Shown piece after piece: positions 7,562 through 11,192 of a DNA stretch of 11,192 nt (position 1 is the first letter of the stretch; every line of letters starts with the position of its first letter). The DNA lies in assembly GCA_019634245.1 (NCBI GenBank), contig JAHQVR010000315.1:1-11192 (forward strand), written 5' to 3'. This DNA is from Gammaproteobacteria bacterium. Lineage in GTDB: Bacteria; Pseudomonadota; Gammaproteobacteria; Granulosicoccales; Granulosicoccaceae. The translations under genes were made by a program, and so were the position numbers. The notes under the pieces were generated by a model. That model searched no databases and was not told the origin of the DNA. It worked only from the letters and a program-made list of their open reading frames with translations.

Positions 7562-7629
7562 GCCATTGCACGGCTAGTTTTTTCATCACGCTGCCCTACC
7601 CCAGCGATAACGACAGCAACGAGGCCTAA
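7558..7629 (+). CDS. Possible 23-residue small ORF between permease and regulator (doubtful)
   Basis: An ATG overlaps the permease stop as ATGA and opens a 23-codon frame (MSHCTASFFITLPYPSDNDS and three more residues) ending in TAA at 7627-7629. The position mimics translational coupling, and it fills most of the otherwise empty 79-base gap. However, this frame is also open far back into the permease gene, there is no independent Shine-Dalgarno sequence, and the peptide resembles nothing I know. It may only help ribosomes reach the regulator start 11 bases later. Confidence 0.15.
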   Translation: MSHCTASFFITLPYPSDNDSNEA

Positions 7630-7640
7630 GGTAGCTATCG

Positions 7641-8534
7641 ATGTCGATTATCAAACCGGAAATCGAAAAGGTAGATCGAACTACACGATCCATTCGCTAC
7701 CTGCAACATGGTTGGCCTACCGATCTGTGTCGCTGGCACGCGCATGAAGAATACGAATTGCATCTGGTGGTTGAGACTCGTGGTAAAGCCTTTGTCGGCG
7801 ACTACATTGGTGATTTTAAGGCGGGCGATTTATTTATGACCGGACCCAATTTGCCGCACAACTGGATAACCGATCAAGTGTGGACAGAGCCGGTCGAAAT
7901 TCGCGACATGCTGATTCAGTTCAGCAACGAAAGCGTTGAGAAACTCGCTGAAGCGTTTCCAGAATTCACTCAAGTATTGCAAATGCTCAAATTAGCAGAA
8001 TCAGGGCTTTTCTTCGAAGGGTTTAATCCCACCTTTGCGCGCGGGCATATGGAGTCTATTCGGGACAACAAAGGCGCTGAGCGAATTCTCGCTTTTGTGC
8101 GGTTTCTCGTTCGGCTTAATGAGCACGCCGAAAAGAAAACACTCTCTGTGTCAAAGCTAATCCAGCCCGAGGGTGGCAGCAAACAAGCACGCATCGCTCA
8201 TGTGGTTGATCATGTCACCAAAAATTACGTGGAAGGAATGTCAGTGGGTCAAGCAGCGGCTATGGCCAATATGACCGAGATTACTTTTAGCAGAAATTTT
8301 ACTGCAGTTACCGGCCATAGCTTTGTCGATTTTTTAAATCGAATCCGAATTGGACAGGCCTGTGGCATGCTCTACGCATCCGATGCTCAAATTACCGCCA
8401 TTGCGCAAGCAGCTGGCTTTAAAAATCTTGCAAATTTCAACCGGCATTTTCTTAAAGTGAAAGGCATGACCCCGTCCCAATACCGGGAAATCGCTCGTAA
8501 AGACTTGGCACCCAATCGCGAGTCAGTCTCATGA
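7641..8534 (+). CDS. mtlR: AraC-family transcriptional regulator (MtlR-like)
   Basis: One-component cytoplasmic regulator, 297 residues. The N-terminal half is a cupin-like sensor domain: WHAHEEYELH places His33, His35 and Glu39 in a cupin-style pattern, followed by GDLFMTGPNLPHNW with His73. The C-terminal 100 residues (about 190-290) hold two helix-turn-helix units, the first around MSVGQAAAMANMTEITFSRNF and the second around AQITAIAQAAGFKNLANFNR, then the AraC signature ending GMTPSQYRE. AAGG about 9 bases upstream can serve as ribosome binding site. It sits between permease and dehydrogenase genes and overlaps the latter by 4 bases. The probable role is polyol-dependent activation of its own operon, as for MtlR of Pseudomonas fluorescens; the ligand is inferred from context. 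Confidence 0.9.
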   Translation: MSIIKPEIEKVDRTTRSIRYLQHGWPTDLCRWHAHEEYELHLVVETRGKAFVGDYIGDFKAGDLFMTGPNLPHNWITDQVWTEPVEIRDMLIQFSNESVEKLAEAFPEFTQVLQMLKLAESGLFFEGFNPTFARGHMESIRDNKGAERILAFVRFLVRLNEHAEKKTLSVSKLIQPEGGSKQARIAHVVDHVTKNYVEGMSVGQAAAMANMTEITFSRNFTAVTGHSFVDFLNRIRIGQACGMLYASDAQITAIAQAAGFKNLANFNRHFLKVKGMTPSQYREIARKDLAPNRESVS

Positions 8535-9952
8535 GCGGAGAAACCTCCAGTTCCATCTTTGGAACGACCTATGAGCGTTCATCCTGCCAACTCGGAGTTG
8601 TGCATCTGGGTTTTGGCGCATTCCATAGAGCGCATCAGGCTATCTATATCGATGACTATATGCAGCAAACCGGAGATTGTCGCTGGGGAATCGCCGCTGT
8701 AAATTTACGCGGATCGGAAGCTGCGATTTTCAAAACAGCGCAAGAGGACATTGAACGGCACGATGGGTATTTCATCAAGTCTTACTCGGCCGACGGCAAA
8801 GTAGATCTCCGCCGGGTTCGCAGCCACATTCGATTTTCAGATTGGAGCGTGGCCAAATCCGAAACTGAATCGTTACTATCGATTCCTACCGTTCATTTGG
8901 TCACGATTACCGTGACGGAAAGTGGTTATTACACAGACGCCAACGGCCGGCTCAATCTTGACGACCCTTTGATCCAGTCAGAAGTTGATGGAAAGGCGTG
9001 TGAGAGTATCTATGGATACCTGATGGCAGCGCTTCAACAGCGTGCCAACACATCCAAGGCACCATTGACCATCGCCTGCTGCGATAACATCCGACAAAAT
9101 GGGAAAATGCTGCGCGGAAACTTTCTGGCGTATCTCAAAGCTCGTAAGCAGATCGAATTGGCAGGCTGGGTTGAAAAAAGCGTCGCCTTCCCTTGCTCTA
9201 TGGTTGATCGGATAACTCCACGCAGCCCTGACTCACTCAGTGAAGAGTTATCAACGTTGATCGGGCAGCCAGTGACCTCCCCGATCATGGCAGAAGACTT
9301 CACCCAATGGGTACTTCAATCGTTGGCTGCTGCAGATATGCCAGAACTAGCCCAGATAGGTGTCACAGTTACCGATGATGTAGACCCCTACGAAGAGACT
9401 AAAATTCGAGTGTTAAATGGTGGGCACACAGCCCTTGCCTATCTTGCAGCACTGGAAGGCATTGAAACCTTCGATGCAGCAATGCGGGTGCCCCATTTAC
9501 TTGAGCATTTCGAAAGTTTCGAAAACAAAGAAGTGCTACCAGCGTTAACGCTTGAATTACCTTTTTCAAAGACAGATTACTTACAAAAAATTATTCAGCG
9601 TTTCGGTAACGTTGCAATTGGAGACACCGTTGCCCGAATATGCGCTGATGGCATGGCTAAGTTTCCTATTTTTATTCGCCCGACGCTCGAGGGTTGTTTA
9701 GAGCAAGGTATCATGCCTGTCCATGCGATTCGAAGCATCGCTAGTTGGTATGTCTTCGCACGCCATGTTGATGCGGGTAAGATCCCTTTCGAATACCTTG
9801 AACCCAGTTGGAATGATCTCAAATCGCTATTAGGTACAGATGCCTTCGTCTCGAATAGCCAGCTTTGGGGTGAGTTGCCAACCCAGTATCCTGAGTTTGC
9901 CAAAACTCTGAAGTTAGAAATTGCAGAAATGGAGTCAAAATGGCCGGTCTGA
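8531..9952 (+). CDS. mtlD: Mannitol 2-dehydrogenase / long-chain polyol dehydrogenase
   Basis: Polyol-specific long-chain dehydrogenase, 473 residues (the P. fluorescens mannitol 2-dehydrogenase has 493). It probably oxidises D-mannitol to D-fructose with NAD+, or a related polyol such as arabitol or sorbitol, in the cytoplasm. The N-terminal nucleotide-binding fold has [12 protein letters not shown]. The catalytic motif KIRVLNGGH gives Lys291, Asn296 and His299, matching Lys295, Asn300 and His303 of the P. fluorescens enzyme; Asn186 in CCDN and Asp226 in MVDR match Asn191 and Asp230 there. The start overlaps the regulator stop by 4 bases and the 3' end overlaps the ATPase gene by 13. Uronate reductases (UxuB/UxaB) share the fold, but the polyol transporter context argues against them. 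The symbol follows the Pseudomonas mtl naming, not E. coli mannitol-1-phosphate mtlD. Confidence 0.92.
   Translation: MSGETSSSIFGTTYERSSCQLGVVHLGFGAFHRAHQAIYIDDYMQQTGDCRWGIAAVNLRGSEAAIFKTAQEDIERHDGYFIKSYSADGKVDLRRVRSHIRFSDWSVAKSETESLLSIPTVHLVTITVTESGYYTDANGRLNLDDPLIQSEVDGKACESIYGYLMAALQQRANTSKAPLTIACCDNIRQNGKMLRGNFLAYLKARKQIELAGWVEKSVAFPCSMVDRITPRSPDSLSEELSTLIGQPVTSPIMAEDFTQWVLQSLAAADMPELAQIGVTVTDDVDPYEETKIRVLNGGHTALAYLAALEGIETFDAAMRVPHLLEHFESFENKEVLPALTLELPFSKTDYLQKIIQRFGNVAIGDTVARICADGMAKFPIFIRPTLEGCLEQGIMPVHAIRSIASWYVFARHVDAGKIPFEYLEPSWNDLKSLLGTDAFVSNSQLWGELPTQYPEFAKTLKLEIAEMESKWPV
9931..9934 (+). promoter_or_regulatory. Ribosome binding site of the ABC ATPase gene
   Basis: GGAG lies 5 bases before the ATG at 9940, inside the end of the dehydrogenase gene. 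It supports the start that creates the 13-base overlap. Confidence 0.55.
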
Positions 9953-10977
9953 CCCTGCGCGATGTGCGCAAAAGCTATGGTGATGTTCAAGTCATGCATG
10001 GCGTTGATCTCGATATCGAAGATGGTGAATTCGTTGTATTTGTTGGTCCATCTGGATGCGGTAAATCGACGTTATTGCGCATGATTGCCGGGCTTGAGGA
10101 AATCAGCGGAGGCTCGGTATCCATCGGTGATAGAGAAGTGAACGAAATCGCTGCGTCAAAGCGTGGCGTGTCCATGGTGTTTCAAACCTACGCTCTATAC
10201 CCGCACATGACCGTGTATAAAAACATGGCCTTCGGCCTGAAACAGGCAAAAACCGACCCGGCTGAAATAGATCGACGCGTAAAAGACGCCGCAGAAATTC
10301 TACAAATTACTGACTATTTGGATCGCAGTCCAAGAAACCTCTCAGGTGGTCAACGCCAACGAGTCGCGATTGGACGCGCCATTGTTCGTCATCCAGAAGT
10401 GTTTTTGTTCGATGAACCATTATCTAACTTGGATGCGGCTCTACGCGTACAAACGCGTCTTGAAATTGCTCGTTTGCATGAGCGATTGGAAACCACCATG
10501 ATTTACGTCACACACGACCAGGTCGAAGCAATGACACTGGCGGATAAAATCGTGGTGCTAAGAGATGGGCGTATTGAACAAGTGGGCTCACCCATAGAAC
10601 TCTATGATCGCCCAGCCAATGCATTCGTTGCACAGTTCATTGGCAGCCCAAAGATGAATTTTTTTACGGAAAAAGATCTTGCGGCGCAAGGAGCATCCCG
10701 GCTCGGAAGAGACGTCTCTGCCAATATGCAAATCGGTTTGCGGCCTGAACACTTAGTGGAGACAGATTCTGCTAATGCCGTCGTGGAAGGTACTCTGGAG
10801 CTGGTGGAAAACCTGGGCGAATACGCCTTAGTACACCTACTCACACCATCGAAGGTGGAGTTCATCGCCAAAACGGAAAAACCACCTCAAGAGCCCAAAG
10901 GCTCCACACTCAGCTTCGGCTTTAAACAAGATCTGGTGCATTTCTTTGATTCTAGCTCGGGTGAGCGAATCGCCTAA
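9940..10977 (+). CDS. mtlK: ABC polyol transporter ATP-binding protein (MalK/UgpC type)
   Basis: Cytoplasmic ATPase subunit of 345 residues that powers import through the two permeases. Motifs in order are Walker [10 protein letters not shown] at 36-44, the Q-loop in [13 protein letters not shown], signature LSGGQ at 134-138, Walker [11 protein letters not shown] with Asp158 and Glu159, and the switch histidine His192 in YVTHD. The linker [10 protein letters not shown] and a C-terminal regulatory region of about 110 residues with TOBE-like repeats (IGLRPEH, then LVENLGE) place it in the MalK/UgpC/SmoK group. The length is slightly below that of longer MalK proteins but normal for polyol ATPases. 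It is the last gene of the operon; its TAA stop directly touches the convergent neighbour, and no terminator hairpin is visible. This type of ATPase can sometimes serve several transporters. Confidence 0.95.
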   Translation: MAGLTLRDVRKSYGDVQVMHGVDLDIEDGEFVVFVGPSGCGKSTLLRMIAGLEEISGGSVSIGDREVNEIAASKRGVSMVFQTYALYPHMTVYKNMAFGLKQAKTDPAEIDRRVKDAAEILQITDYLDRSPRNLSGGQRQRVAIGRAIVRHPEVFLFDEPLSNLDAALRVQTRLEIARLHERLETTMIYVTHDQVEAMTLADKIVVLRDGRIEQVGSPIELYDRPANAFVAQFIGSPKMNFFTEKDLAAQGASRLGRDVSANMQIGLRPEHLVETDSANAVVEGTLELVENLGEYALVHLLTPSKVEFIAKTEKPPQEPKGSTLSFGFKQDLVHFFDSSSGERIA

Positions 10978-11192
10978 TCAGATTACCGCACTTCTAATCG
11001 AATCTAGCGCTTTTTGATGTGCTGTTTCTTCATCCAATCCAGCCATTGAACTTCCAATAATGGTGAGATCAGTGATGCCTACAAAGCTGAGAATGTGGCG
11101 CAAATAAGGTGTTGCGAAGTCAATATCGCTATCAATGCTAGTGCCACCAGAAACCACAATTGCAAAGGCCTTTTTGTTCTTTAGTAAGCCTT
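10978..11192 (-). CDS. azoR: FMN-dependent NADH-azoreductase / quinone reductase, 3' end (partial)
   Basis: The complement is open from the window edge to a TGA at 10978-10980 and codes for 70 residues. It contains KKAFAIVVSGG, then DFATPYLRHILSFVGITD, the conserved C-terminal half of AzoR-type flavodoxin-fold enzymes. Family members reduce quinones and azo compounds with NAD(P)H using bound FMN, probably against electrophile stress. The start and FMN-binding N-terminal part lie outside the window. It converges on the ABC ATPase gene with no base between the two stop codons. A different member of the NAD(P)H:quinone reductase superfamily is possible, but the TPYLRHxLxFxGITD block fits AzoR best. 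Confidence 0.85.
   Translation of the reverse strand, partial: GLLKNKKAFAIVVSGGTSIDSDIDFATPYLRHILSFVGITDLTIIGSSMAGLDEETAHQKALDSIRSAVI

Noticed and set aside
7213..7566. 117-residue open frame on the - strand
   Set aside because: It is antisense to the permease gene, which has clear membrane segments and an EAA loop.
7171..7629. 152-residue open frame on the + strand
   Set aside because: Most of it is an alternative frame of the second permease gene; only its last 23 codons, starting at the ATGA overlap, are kept as a doubtful small ORF.

Overview
The window looks like ordinary chromosome from a heterotrophic gammaproteobacterium, possibly a marine Oceanospirillales-like lineage. This rests on moderate GC, closely packed operons, the family types and a classical E. 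coli-like intrinsic terminator; the lineage is inference only. I see no tRNA, rRNA, insertion sequence, CRISPR array, phage gene or integration scar.

Region 1 (1-3350, + strand) is a methylmalonyl-CoA mutase operon. It holds the 3' end of the small subunit gene mutA, the complete catalytic subunit gene mutB (4-base ATGA overlap with mutA) and the G-protein chaperone gene meaB (12-base gap). Together these make, load and protect the adenosylcobalamin enzyme that interconverts succinyl-CoA and methylmalonyl-CoA, usually for propionate, odd-chain fatty acid or branched amino acid breakdown. The MutA fragment ends only 37 residues after the GVNKY motif, so this small subunit seems to lack the C-terminal cobalamin-binding-like domain.

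Region 2 (3356-3991, - strand) is a single beta-class-like glutathione S-transferase gene. It converges on meaB with a 5-base gap. About 300 bases of non-coding DNA (3992-4299) separate it from the next operon and must carry divergent promoters.

Region 3 (4300-10977, + strand) is a sugar-alcohol uptake and oxidation operon of the Pseudomonas mtl / Rhodobacter smo type. The order is periplasmic binding protein, strong intrinsic terminator, two inner-membrane permeases, AraC-family regulator, long-chain polyol (mannitol 2-) dehydrogenase, and MalK-type ABC ATPase. The binding protein captures the polyol, the two permeases and the ATPase import it, and the dehydrogenase oxidises it to a ketose; the AraC protein is the probable polyol-responsive activator. 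The last three genes overlap each other by 4 and 13 bases. The terminator after the binding-protein gene probably makes that protein much more abundant than the membrane parts, and its strong codon bias agrees. No fructokinase or xylulokinase is present, so the ketose must be phosphorylated by a gene elsewhere.

Region 4 (10978-11192, - strand) is the 3' end of an FMN-dependent NADH-azoreductase/quinone reductase gene. Its stop codon directly abuts the stop codon of the ABC ATPase gene.

I did not find a clearly new biological system. The points most worth checking are the short MutA, the terminator inside the transport operon, the regulator and dehydrogenase placed between permeases and ATPase, and the two gapless convergent gene ends.
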